A stretch of 7,008 bases of DNA from JBGPIK01 sp041484845 (GCA_041484845.1 JBGPIK010000366.1:1-7008); one strand, 5' to 3'; positions 1 to 6,711 are shown, counted from the stretch's first letter. Numbers and translations are program-made. The notes: a model not told the origin generated them from the sequence alone.

Positions 1-1
1 C

Positions 2-1471
2 AAGGGCTCGTCATGGGCGCGGATCGCAACTTACCTCTACCTCGACTCGGGTGGCATCTTCGGCGTTCCGCTTGATGTCGCCGCGAGCGTCCTCGTCGCC
101 TTCATTTTCTTCGGCCAAGCCCTCTATGCCGTGAGCGGCGACAAGTTTCTCATCGATCTTGCGCTGGTCGCAATGGGCCGATACCGAGGTGGGTCAGCAA
201 AAGTTTCCATCGTCTCCTCGGCCCTCTTCGGCATGGTCTCGGGAAGCGCCGTCGCCAATGTAGCGGTGAACGGCGCGATCAGTATCCCTATGATGAAGCG
301 CACGGGCTATGCTGCCCACATGGCTGCGGCCATCGAGGCCGTGGCTTCGACCGGCGGCCAGATCATGCCGCCGGTGATGGGCGCGGCGGCTTTTTTGATT
401 GCCGAGTTTTTAAACATCACCTACGGCCAAGTGGCGCTCGCCGCTGCGATCCCGGCTTGCCTGTACTACCTCGCGCTGTTCGTTCAGGTCGATCTAGAAG
501 CGGCCAAGCACGGTCTCGCCGGGCTGCCAGTCGACGAAATTCCAAAATTGCGCGACGTGATGCGGCGCGGCTGGATTTTCTTGATTCCTCTCGCCATCCT
601 GATCTATGCGCTAATGATCGAAGATTGGGATGCGGGAAAGTCGGGCATGGCGGCGGTCATCGGTGTCTTCGTTGTCGGCGCACTGCAAAAAGAGACGCGC
701 CCGACACTCCAGCGAATACTTCAAAGCATACATGAAACCGGCCGTACGATGCTCGACATTGCGGCGATCACCGCTCTGGCCGGGCTGGCGATCGGCACGC
801 TGCAGCTTTCAGGCATCGCTTTCAAACTCTCCCTCATGCTGGTAACGATTTCCGGCGGCCATCCGTTGCCTCTACTGGTTCTCACCGCGCTCGGCTGTCT
901 CTTCCTCGGGCTACCGTTGCCCACCACCGTCGTCTATATCATGCTTGCGGTGTTGGCTGGCCCGGCGCTTGTCCAGGTTGGCATACTTCCGCTCGCCGCG
1001 CATCTTTTTTTATTCTACTTCGGCATGATTTCCTTGATCACGCCGCCCGACTGTTTGCCGGTCTATGTCGCGGCGGCTATCGCAAAGGCAAACTTCTGGA
1101 AAACCGGATGGATCGGAATGAGGCTGGCTATCGCCGCTTACGTGGTTCCCTTCGTGTTTGCTTTCCACCCCGCTCTCATCCTGGTCGGCACAGTCTGGGA
1201 AATCATTTCCGCCGTGATTACCACGTCGCTCGGCGTATTCCTGCTTGCCGCGGGCTGTGCGGGTTATCTATATCGCCCGTTAACGTGGTGGAAGCGCGGA
1301 TGGCTCTGGCTCGCGGCTATTCTCTTGCTCATCCCTAAGTGGAGCGGGACTTGGCTCATTGTTGACGCTCTCGGTTTTGCACTCGGCATCGCGCTCGTCT
1401 TGTGGGAGTGGAATAAAAGCTCTATGAGCGGCGTGCCCGTTGCCGAGCCGAAAAGTAGTACATCCTCATAA
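2..1471 (+). CDS. TRAP transporter fused permease (TAXI-type, DctQM-like), 5'-truncated by the window
   Basis: Inner-membrane permease of a tripartite ATP-independent periplasmic (TRAP) transporter, which uses an ion gradient to import a solute, often an organic acid, delivered by a binding protein. The frame is open from base 2 with no stop, so the gene starts outside the window; 489 residues are visible, whereas fused TRAP permeases usually exceed 600. The GTG at 131 is not a credible start, because the conserved family sequence (LYLDSGGIFGVPL, then a hydrophobic helix) lies upstream of it. Family hallmarks visible are GMVSGSAVANV (about 230-265), GGQIMPPVMGAAAFLIAE (about 350-410), GLPLPTTVVYIML (about 907-945) and SLITPPDCLPVYVAAAIAKANFWKTG (about 1030-1110). 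Many hydrophobic helices follow one another to the C-terminus, including the extra C-terminal helices usual in TAXI-linked fused permeases. No TAXI binding-protein gene follows; it may lie upstream. Family is secure; substrate unknown. Confidence 0.93.
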   Translation, partial: KGSSWARIATYLYLDSGGIFGVPLDVAASVLVAFIFFGQALYAVSGDKFLIDLALVAMGRYRGGSAKVSIVSSALFGMVSGSAVANVAVNGAISIPMMKRTGYAAHMAAAIEAVASTGGQIMPPVMGAAAFLIAEFLNITYGQVALAAAIPACLYYLALFVQVDLEAAKHGLAGLPVDEIPKLRDVMRRGWIFLIPLAILIYALMIEDWDAGKSGMAAVIGVFVVGALQKETRPTLQRILQSIHETGRTMLDIAAITALAGLAIGTLQLSGIAFKLSLMLVTISGGHPLPLLVLTALGCLFLGLPLPTTVVYIMLAVLAGPALVQVGILPLAAHLFLFYFGMISLITPPDCLPVYVAAAIAKANFWKTGWIGMRLAIAAYVVPFVFAFHPALILVGTVWEIISAVITTSLGVFLLAAGCAGYLYRPLTWWKRGWLWLAAILLLIPKWSGTWLIVDALGFALGIALVLWEWNKSSMSGVPVAEPKSSTSS

Positions 1472-1575
1472 CCTTGCTTACGAAGGAGCATTCCCCCAAT
1501 AAGCCGTTCTTAATGGCCAACTAGATTGATCGCTTTATTTGCACTAATGTGTTTGGTAGCAGATCGTCAGAAAAC

Positions 1576-1585
1576 GAGAGAGAGA
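1576..1585 (+). promoter_or_regulatory. Purine-rich ribosome binding site deciding the start of the Tim44-like gene
   Basis: A GAGAGAGAGA run ends five bases before ATG 1591. The alternative in-frame GTG at 1549 has no purine-rich element at a suitable distance, and it would place 14 polar residues ahead of an otherwise clear signal/anchor sequence. This supports starting at 1591. Confidence 0.5.
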
Positions 1586-1590
1586 ATCTA

Positions 1591-2541
1591 ATGTCTAAAC
1601 CCGTGCGTGGGCTAATGGTAGTTGCCGTGAGCGTTTTCGCTCTAATAGGAGTGACGCAAGTTGTGCTGGAGAACTACGTTGAAGCTCGCGCCGGCGGGGG
1701 ACGAACCGGCGGTTTTCGGGGTTCCAGGACTTACCAGTCTCCAACTCAACCCTCGCAACCGTCTCCATCTCAACCACAAAGAGAAGCAGCTCCCCCAACA
1801 CAGCAACCCAGTCCAATTGGGCCGCAGCCCGGCGGCTTCATGCGCGGTCTTGGTACGGCACTGCTGGGGGGATTTTTAGGATCGATGCTTTTTTCCGGAT
1901 TAGCCAACGCGGGCTGGGGCGGATTTGGCGGCAGCGGCTTCGGTCTGATCGAAATTCTTCTGCTCGCCGGATTAGCATATTTCATTTGGCAAAAGTTTCG
2001 CCGTTCCGCGGCAGCGACCGATTACGGCACCACGCAGGATCGAACTGACCAAGCCGACAGTGCCGCGGGCGTCGGAGTCCGAGAGGCACCGGCCTCCAGC
2101 GATATTGACTATCGGACTTTGACGATGATGGATCGGAACTTCGACCCGAGTCAGTTCCTCAAAACAACTCAGGATATGTTTTTTAAAATCCAAGGCGCTT
2201 GGAATAAACAAGATATAGGAGCGCTCAGCTCCCTCTGCCGTGCCGAGCTAATGCAAACATGGCAGGAGGAGTTGAGCAGCCAGCGCGCCCGCGGTCAACA
2301 GAACCGGATGGAAAATATTGCCTTGCGTGAAAGCGACATTACCGAGGCATGGACCGAGAGCGGTGAGGATTTTATTACGGTTCGCCTGAAAGCCAATCTC
2401 TTGGACTACACTATCGACGAAAAAAAGGGAGCCGTGGTTAACGGCAGCAACTCGGAGCCGATCGACTTTGAGGAGTACTGGACGTTTTCACGGCCGGTAG
2501 GACCCAATTCCTGGAAACTGTCTGCGGTGCAGCAGGGATAA
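1591..2541 (+). CDS. Tim44-like (TIM44/MRPL45-type) domain protein, membrane-anchored
   Basis: A 316-residue protein with the layout of bacterial Tim44-like proteins. Residues 1-34 form a basic N-terminus plus hydrophobic stretch ending in an AxA-like site (EARA), consistent with a signal peptide or anchor. Residues 35-80 are Gly, then Pro/Gln/Ser rich and probably disordered. Residues 84-118 are Gly-rich and hydrophobic, and 117-134 form a clear membrane helix followed by the basic QKFRR. The C-terminal 185-316 is the folded domain: FDPSQFLKTTQDMFFKIQGAWN, then CRAELMQTWQEEL, and an ending EEYWTFSRPVG...SWKLSAVQQ that matches the family's usual final strands. The domain is known from the mitochondrial import motor and ribosomal protein MRPL45; in bacteria its role is poorly defined, perhaps envelope or protein-handling. 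It lies 119 bp after the TRAP gene on the same strand with no terminator seen, but no functional link is evident. Confidence 0.85.
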   Translation: MSKPVRGLMVVAVSVFALIGVTQVVLENYVEARAGGGRTGGFRGSRTYQSPTQPSQPSPSQPQREAAPPTQQPSPIGPQPGGFMRGLGTALLGGFLGSMLFSGLANAGWGGFGGSGFGLIEILLLAGLAYFIWQKFRRSAAATDYGTTQDRTDQADSAAGVGVREAPASSDIDYRTLTMMDRNFDPSQFLKTTQDMFFKIQGAWNKQDIGALSSLCRAELMQTWQEELSSQRARGQQNRMENIALRESDITEAWTESGEDFITVRLKANLLDYTIDEKKGAVVNGSNSEPIDFEEYWTFSRPVGPNSWKLSAVQQG

Positions 2542-2560
2542 CACCAGCCGTACAGGGAAA

Positions 2561-2598
2561 AAAGAAAGCAGCGCACCCGGTTATGCGCTGCCTTCTTT
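2561..2598. terminator. Bidirectional intrinsic terminator between converging genes
   Basis: Left arm AAAGAAAGCAGCGCA (2561-2575) pairs with right arm TGCGCTGCCTTCTTT (2584-2598) at 14 of 15 positions (one A/C mismatch), around an eight-base loop CCCGGTTA. The GC-rich core is next to the loop and the A/T part at the base, so each strand ends its hairpin in a T-rich tract. The minus strand has the better tract (TTTCTTTTTTCCC), serving the binding-protein gene that ends at 2610. The plus strand serves the Tim44-like gene that ends at 2541. Confidence 0.85.
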
Positions 2599-2609
2599 AC
2601 AGTTGAAAC

Positions 2610-3638
2610 TTACATCGCCAACAGCTTCTTCATGCGTTCGACGATGTCCGCGGGCTGATTAACAACCTCTTTCGCTAGGCTTTCCATGTCTTCGCCGGAG
2701 ACTGGATCGAGGTCGAACTTTCTTTTTTGTGTCTCGGCAACAAACTCCGGATCCTTGGTTGTCTTGTTGAAGGCGTCACGTAGAATTTTTACTCGGTCGG
2801 CGGCAATTCCGGGCGTAGCCACCATCGGCCTACCAAAAGCACCCGCCGCCAAAATAACCTTGGCTAGGCGTCTGCCCGCCTCAGGTGTTTTGTACTTGTC
2901 CATCAGCTCGGCGAACAGCGGGGTATCGGCCAACCGTGAGTCTCGTTTGCGGCCGGTCTGCACAATGGTACGAGCGAACCCCGTCTTACGCCAGGTATGG
3001 AAAGGCTCGCGATTAAAATAGGACTCTATCGTCAAGGCCCGGCATTGCAGCTCGCCTTTCTCGACCGCAAGATCGACAGGACCGCCGCCCTGATAACCGG
3101 AGACGATGTTGAACTTTGTTCCGATGGTCTCTTCCATCAATTTCGGCACATAGTGACCTGTCGATGAGACTCCCGTGGCACCGCAGCGAGGAGGCTCTTT
3201 GGCGTTGCGAATATCCTCAACATTCTTGTACGGCGCGTCGGTGCGCATATACATCACGTGCTCGCTTTCCACCGGCGTGCCGACCCAGGTGAATTTCGGC
3301 CAATCGAACTGCACTTCCTTGCGTCCCGAAAGTTGGTCGAAATAAAGCGCCGGCGAGATCCAGCCGAGCGTCAGGCCGTCATTTTTTCCCACGGCATAGA
3401 CGTAATTGGCGGCAATCAGCGAACCTCCGCCGGTCATGTTTTGCACGATGATCACCGGGTTTCCCGGAATAAATTTGGGCATAAATTGCGCGAATAGCCG
3501 CGGCCACTGGTCGTTGGTATCACCTGCAGGATATCCCACGATGATGCGAACAGTTTTACCCTGATAGAACGGCGCCTGGGCGTGAACGGCCACGCTCCAT
3601 GCAAATGAAAATAGCAGCCCCAAGATGATTTTCTTCAT
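2610..3638 (-). CDS. Bug/TctC-family tripartite tricarboxylate transporter substrate-binding protein
   Basis: A 342-residue periplasmic binding protein. Residues 1-20 are a Sec signal peptide (MKK, hydrophobic core, VHA then Q). The mature part begins FYQGKTVRIIVGYPAGDTND, the Bug/TctC opening strand and ligand loop, followed by RLFAQFMPKFIPGNPVIIVQNMTGGGSLIAANYVY (47-81), which matches the family's conserved 'valid neighbour' block. CGATGVSSTGHYVPKLMEE (152-170) and the YQGGGPVDLAVEKGELQCRAL block (182-202) complete the fold; the length is only slightly above the usual 320-330. The ligand loop has AGDTND where many members have PGG.TD, so the ligand may be atypical. Family members bind carboxylates and similar small acids. 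No TctA/TctB membrane genes are in the window, so it is an orphan here, as most Bug genes are. It is divergent from the hydrolase at 3971, suggesting shared regulation (inference). Confidence 0.9.
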   Translation of the reverse strand: MKKIILGLLFSFAWSVAVHAQAPFYQGKTVRIIVGYPAGDTNDQWPRLFAQFMPKFIPGNPVIIVQNMTGGGSLIAANYVYAVGKNDGLTLGWISPALYFDQLSGRKEVQFDWPKFTWVGTPVESEHVMYMRTDAPYKNVEDIRNAKEPPRCGATGVSSTGHYVPKLMEETIGTKFNIVSGYQGGGPVDLAVEKGELQCRALTIESYFNREPFHTWRKTGFARTIVQTGRKRDSRLADTPLFAELMDKYKTPEAGRRLAKVILAAGAFGRPMVATPGIAADRVKILRDAFNKTTKDPEFVAETQKRKFDLDPVSGEDMESLAKEVVNQPADIVERMKKLLAM

Positions 3639-3648
3639 GTCGCTGATC

Positions 3649-3654
3649 CCTCCT
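3649..3654 (-). promoter_or_regulatory. Strong Shine-Dalgarno of the Bug-family gene
   Basis: The minus strand reads AGGAGG at these positions, ten bases before ATG 3638. It is a perfect anti-16S match and fixes the start codon. Confidence 0.8.
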
Positions 3655-3811
3655 GTTGATTCTCTGCTTCGTGTTTAATGCTCTAAATGAAAGCTATCTC
3701 TGGAAGACCTTGCCGTAAGGAAACACGCAAGCGGCGTACCAATGTTTTCTCGTCGTGAATACGCCAGTTACGATTGTCAATTTATATAGAACGAGAAACT
3801 CGGCTTCTGTT

Positions 3812-3840
3812 TTCGCAAAATCGCCAGATGACCTTATCCT
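3812..3840 (+). promoter_or_regulatory. Candidate sigma-70-like promoter for the amidohydrolase gene
   Basis: TTCGCA (3812-3817) and TATCCT (3835-3840) are separated by 17 bases. Each matches the consensus hexamer at four of six positions. The start of transcription would be near 3847, giving a leader of about 125 bases. The match is weak and unverified. Confidence 0.25.
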
Positions 3841-3859
3841 TTCGATCCGAGGATCGGAA
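3840..3859. repeat. Dyad-symmetric element, candidate operator
   Basis: TTTCGATCC (3840-3848), a GA centre, then GGATCGGAA (3851-3859). Nine positions pair, one of them a G-T wobble. A two-base centre is too tight for an RNA hairpin, so a protein-binding site is more likely. It sits over the predicted transcription start of the downstream hydrolase, where a repressor would act. The regulator is unknown and no regulator gene is in the window. Confidence 0.35.
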
Positions 3860-3960
3860 ACGGCGGGTGTCAAGCGTTAAGATTTCCAGGCTCTTAGAAT
3901 AGGCTTTAAAATGCTCCCGCTCATGATAAAGCTTTACTTAGAGTCCCAATCCTATCACAC

Positions 3961-3966
3961 GGAGGT
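3961..3966 (+). promoter_or_regulatory. Shine-Dalgarno deciding the amidohydrolase start
   Basis: GGAGGT lies four bases before ATG 3971. The frame also has an upstream ATG at 3911, but that has no ribosome binding site and would add 20 residues unlike the family. Initiation at 3971 is therefore preferred. Confidence 0.75.
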
Positions 3967-3970
3967 GTTT

Positions 3971-4978
3971 ATGAGCGAAAATGTCGTCTCGACTCCGACC
4001 CGTGAACGGTGCGTGACCTCTTACGCCGCGCGCACCCAGTACAAACCAGGCGAGATTCACCCGCCCCATATCAAGGTCAAGGACGCCATCGATATCCATT
4101 GCCACGCGCACGAGGGTCAGCAGAATCCCTATGACCTCGCGCGGCGCGCGTCGCTGGCGGAGATGAAAGGGATTCTTTTCAAGAGCATCGTGGGTGATGA
4201 CCCGGCGGCCGCGGTGCGCTCGGTGCAGGACGACGTCAACCGCTGGGCCGAAAAGGAGCGGGTCGAGCCCGTCCGGTGTTGGGCCGGATATGTGTGCGGG
4301 CGCCAGATGGAGCCGGTGTCGGCCAAAACGGCGCGCGCGATGATTGACAGCGGCGTTATCGCGATTTGGCTTCCGGTATTTACCCACGCCAATACGATCA
4401 GAACCGTGGGAACGTATCGCCGCTTCGTGGATGGCGGTAACGCCACAGGATGGGTCGGACCAGTACCCTGGGAAAAGGCTTTAACACTCGGTCATTACAG
4501 CCTCGACGACAACGGCGAGCTTAAAGCCGACGTGCGCGAGATCGTGCGCATCTGTGCTGATGAAGGGGTGGCGCTCTTCTTCGGTCACGCGACGCACAAA
4601 GAAATCTATAAACTCGCTGAGGAAGTGGAGAAAGTCAGGCTCAAGCGCGCGGTGATCGATCATCCTTTCAGTCCGTTTCTCAATGTCTCCCCGCAGCAAA
4701 TGAAGGAGCTTTCTAAGGCCGGCATTCTTTTCAATTTTACCTGGGACGAGCTCTCTCCTCTTCTAGGCGTCGACCCGCAGATCATGTACAACACCATCCG
4801 CTCCGTTGGGCCGGAACATTTCACGCTTTCGAGCGACGCCGGCGAGCCATTGTTCCCCGATTCCGTGGAGGCGATGCGTTTGGTTCGGGGCTACATGGAA
4901 GCGTTCGGCTTGAACCAGGAAGAACTCTACACCGTTTGCACGCGCAATCCGGCGAAAGTTGTGGGGCTGAATCCTTAA
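3971..4978 (+). CDS. Amidohydrolase-superfamily protein, probable DUF6282 family
   Basis: A 335-residue cytoplasmic protein without signal peptide or membrane helices. It looks like a TIM-barrel metal-dependent hydrolase: D41-I-H43-C-H45 is the first-strand HxH metal motif (DIHCHAHEG), K71 lies on the second-strand segment LFKSIVGD, H206 and H209 are in FFGHATH, H231 is in VIDHP, and D289 in LSSDAGEP is the expected acidic residue on the last barrel strand. The C-terminal TVCTRNPAKVVGL is the usual 'NPAK..GL' ending of amidohydrolases. Family assignment to DUF6282 is from recognition of this pattern, not a search. Relatives hydrolyse or decarboxylate small cyclic or aromatic acids, but the substrate here is unknown. 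Divergent to the Bug-family gene and convergent with the ABC binding-protein gene, so uptake of its substrate by one of them is plausible inference. Confidence 0.82.
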   Translation: MSENVVSTPTRERCVTSYAARTQYKPGEIHPPHIKVKDAIDIHCHAHEGQQNPYDLARRASLAEMKGILFKSIVGDDPAAAVRSVQDDVNRWAEKERVEPVRCWAGYVCGRQMEPVSAKTARAMIDSGVIAIWLPVFTHANTIRTVGTYRRFVDGGNATGWVGPVPWEKALTLGHYSLDDNGELKADVREIVRICADEGVALFFGHATHKEIYKLAEEVEKVRLKRAVIDHPFSPFLNVSPQQMKELSKAGILFNFTWDELSPLLGVDPQIMYNTIRSVGPEHFTLSSDAGEPLFPDSVEAMRLVRGYMEAFGLNQEELYTVCTRNPAKVVGLNP

Positions 4979-5040
4979 GACTATTTCAGCTTCAAATCGG
5001 CAAGCAAAGGACGGCAGATTCTAACCCGAAACGGCATTTG

Positions 5041-5068
5041 CTGATCTCTGATCTCTGACTTCTGATCG
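5041..5068. repeat. Four tandem heptanucleotides (CTGATCT-type)
   Basis: The copies are CTGATCT, CTGATCT, CTGACTT and CTGATCG, exactly in phase with a seven-base period. They lie in the 98-bp gap between two converging genes. The second copy is perfect; the third and fourth differ at two bases and one base. The heptad is not a multiple of three and no gene covers it. No stable hairpin is formed, and no other terminator is obvious in this gap. Confidence 0.75.
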
Positions 5069-5076
5069 CTGGAGCC

Positions 5077-6060
5077 TCATCTTCTGTACAGCTGCTTAAT
5101 GAATCCGGACGACTCCATTTCCTGGACGAAGCTCTGGTCCACGAATATCTTCGGATCAGCTGCGGCCGCTTTGGGATTGCGCGGCGCCATGTCGTCGAGC
5201 AAGGTTTTAACCCCGGCGGGCTCCGGGTAAGGCGTCTCCCGAAGAACCGCCGTATAGTTTTTGTAGGTTCGCTCTAGGCCATCGGGATCGCTGAGCCGGG
5301 TGTATTTTCCGATGACCGCTTTAGTCGCTTCCTTATCAACTTTTATGTAATGAATCGCTTCGGTCAGAGCGCGTACCAGCCGCATCAACATCGGGCGGCG
5401 CGCCTTGACAGTGGCCTCTCGCGTGACGACGCCGTCCCAGTGCAACGGAATCTTGAGTGTCGCGATATTCACCAGATCGCGAAACCCGAGTTTTTCGGCC
5501 TCTTTGAGAAACGGCTCGTTCATGATGGTGAAATGAACGATTCCGTTGGAAATAGCCGCGAGGCGCTCGGGATTGCCGCCCGAGGAAATGATTTTGGTCT
5601 CTTTTTCCGGATCGATGCCGAGCCTGCGCAGCGCAAGGCGGAGTCCCATTTCGGAAACGGTTCCCTGCCGGTTAACCCCACCGATCTTGCCTTTTAGTTG
5701 CTCGGGGCTGGTGATATTCGCCGCCGAGATGATGTGGTCGATGAATGTGGGGATGATCGTCATGATCATGACCGTATCCCCTCCGCCGAACCGCGAATTC
5801 ACAACGTTCGGTATCGAGGTTAAAAGGACGTCGAGGTCACCTGCGACAAGCGATTGCGTTGCGGTCGTACCGTTGCCAAAGAAGATGAGCTCCGGAGCGA
5901 GACCGTTTTTCACCAGCAAGCCTTTTTCCTGCGCAACCCACAGCGGCACGTGGGAAACCGTCATCGCCGCCCAACCGATGCGCGCGCGCTCTTGAGCGGA
6001 GGCTGCCAACGCATAGATCAGACAAACGTGGAAGGTCACCGCGGCAATCGTTCTAGACAT
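5077..6060 (-). CDS. NitT/TauT-family (NMT1/THI5-like) ABC transporter substrate-binding protein
   Basis: A 327-residue periplasmic binding protein. Residues 1-22 form a signal peptide with the cleavage motif ASA before Q23; C13 sits inside the hydrophobic core and is not a lipobox. The mature protein opens ARIGWAAMTVSHVPLWVAQEKGLLVKNGL, the diagnostic start of SsuA/NMT1-type proteins. It continues with ELIFFGNGTTATQSLVAGDLDVLL (57-80), LKGKIGGVNRQGTVSEMGLRLAL (122-144), the inter-domain strand block, and INEPFL-like IMNEPFLKEAEKLGF (179-193). Family members deliver sulfonates, nitrate, pyrimidine precursors or aromatic acids to an ABC importer. No permease or ATPase gene is adjacent, so it is unpartnered here. 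Its ribosome binding site is GGGGAG just ahead of ATG 6060. The acetyltransferase gene lies 90 bp upstream on the same strand; co-transcription is possible but not shown. Confidence 0.9.
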   Translation of the reverse strand: MSRTIAAVTFHVCLIYALAASAQERARIGWAAMTVSHVPLWVAQEKGLLVKNGLAPELIFFGNGTTATQSLVAGDLDVLLTSIPNVVNSRFGGGDTVMIMTIIPTFIDHIISAANITSPEQLKGKIGGVNRQGTVSEMGLRLALRRLGIDPEKETKIISSGGNPERLAAISNGIVHFTIMNEPFLKEAEKLGFRDLVNIATLKIPLHWDGVVTREATVKARRPMLMRLVRALTEAIHYIKVDKEATKAVIGKYTRLSDPDGLERTYKNYTAVLRETPYPEPAGVKTLLDDMAPRNPKAAAADPKIFVDQSFVQEMESSGFIKQLYRR

Positions 6061-6063
6061 AAG

Positions 6064-6070
6064 CTCCCCT
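6064..6070 (-). promoter_or_regulatory. Ribosome binding site of the ABC substrate-binding protein gene
   Basis: The minus strand reads AGGGGAG here, with the AGGGG core five bases before ATG 6060. It supports the chosen start, which also begins a normal signal peptide. Confidence 0.6.
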
Positions 6071-6150
6071 ATTCTTTAGTTTTGAGCTTTTGAAACGGCG
6101 CTGGAACCGTTCGAAGTGCGGCAAGCGCCCTGCCTGCTTGAATGACCGGC

Positions 6151-6702
6151 TTATTTTGTTATCGCGTAACAAAAGGAATCGCGCGGCTGCGCGCTGAGAT
6201 TCGGATGCACGCTCCAGCGATGCAAAATCCCCTCGCGCTGCAGACCGGCTTTTTCCATCACGCGCGCGGATGCCAGATTGTCCACGTCGCAGACCGCCCA
6301 GACTCGAAAGATCTCCGGTTGTTTCAGCGCCCAGTCGATCACGCCTTTAACCGCCTCCGTCATAACTCCCTTGCCCCAATTGGAGCGCGACAGCACATAG
6401 CCCAGCTCCCATTTATGATCGTCCACGCGGGCGGTGATCATGCCCATGAGCTGCTTATCCGTTTTGCGTTCGATTAGCCAATGGAAAACCTTTCGCGCCT
6501 CCCAACCGGCGAGACAGGTCCGAACATATTCCCGCGTCTCGGCGCTGTTTCGATGCGCCCGCCAGCTCACGTACTTAGTGACATCCGCGTCCGACGCATA
6601 CTCGCGGAAGATTACCTCGGCATCGGCCAGTCTTGGTTTTCTTAGTCGCAGGCGTTGGGTTTCTAAAGTTTTCGGTGGATTAGTCACTCGGCGCAAATCC
6701 AA
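6151..6702 (-). CDS. GNAT-family N-acetyltransferase, RimJ/RimL-like
   Basis: A 183-residue single-domain acetyltransferase that would transfer an acetyl group from acetyl-CoA to an amine; the acceptor is unknown. LETQRLRLRKPRLADAEVIF (13-32) is the typical RimJ/RimL opening. The acetyl-CoA pyrophosphate loop is R106-S-N-W-G-K-G112, preceded by the strand WELGYVLS and followed by the helix MTEAVKGVIDWAL. The C-terminal NLASARVMEKAGLQREGILH (142-161) is the usual helix and beta-bulge segment. Length is normal and no residue of the cofactor loop is missing. The frame has a TGA immediately before the TTG at 6702, so the start must be this TTG, the TTG at codon 3 (6696) or GTG at codon 6 (6687). 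None has a strong ribosome binding site. The domain is intact from any of them. Confidence 0.88.
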   Translation of the reverse strand: MDLRRVTNPPKTLETQRLRLRKPRLADAEVIFREYASDADVTKYVSWRAHRNSAETREYVRTCLAGWEARKVFHWLIERKTDKQLMGMITARVDDHKWELGYVLSRSNWGKGVMTEAVKGVIDWALKQPEIFRVWAVCDVDNLASARVMEKAGLQREGILHRWSVHPNLSAQPRDSFCYAITK

Positions 6703-6711
6703 TCACGTTCG

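Larger units (their letters stand above)
3639..3970. other. Divergent intergenic region between the Bug-family gene and the amidohydrolase
   Basis: These 332 bp hold no convincing gene. They contain the two ribosome binding sites at the ends, an AT-rich patch at about 3776-3790, and the candidate plus-strand promoter and dyad listed separately. I could not identify a convincing minus-strand promoter for the binding-protein gene. A divergent arrangement of this size is the expected place for a shared operator. Confidence 0.6.

Noticed and set aside
131..133. GTG at 131 as the start of the TRAP permease
   Set aside because: The frame is open upstream to the window edge and encodes conserved family sequence there, so 131 is internal.
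1549..1590. GTG 1549 as the start of the Tim44-like protein
   Set aside because: It lacks a ribosome binding site and would put a polar extension before the signal/anchor; ATG 1591 has a purine-rich site at the right distance.
3776..3781. TTGACA on the minus strand as the -35 of the Bug-family gene
   Set aside because: No acceptable -10 hexamer lies 16-18 bases downstream.
3911..3970. ATG 3911 as the start of the amidohydrolase
   Set aside because: There is no ribosome binding site, whereas GGAGGT precedes ATG 3971; the extra 20 residues look unlike the family.
3938..4387. 149-codon minus-strand frame opposite the amidohydrolase
   Set aside because: It is Arg/His-rich antisense translation of a conserved gene with no motif of its own.
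5041..5068. Heptad repeat as a CRISPR array or phage attachment site
   Set aside because: Units are contiguous without spacers, and there is no tRNA or integrase nearby.
5546..5995. 149-codon plus-strand frame opposite the ABC binding protein
   Set aside because: It is a shadow of the well-supported minus-strand gene and has no recognisable domain.
6092..6113. Inverted repeat GAAACGG...CCGTTC between the GNAT and ABC binding-protein genes as a terminator
   Set aside because: The stem is short and bulged and is not followed by a T tract on the minus strand.
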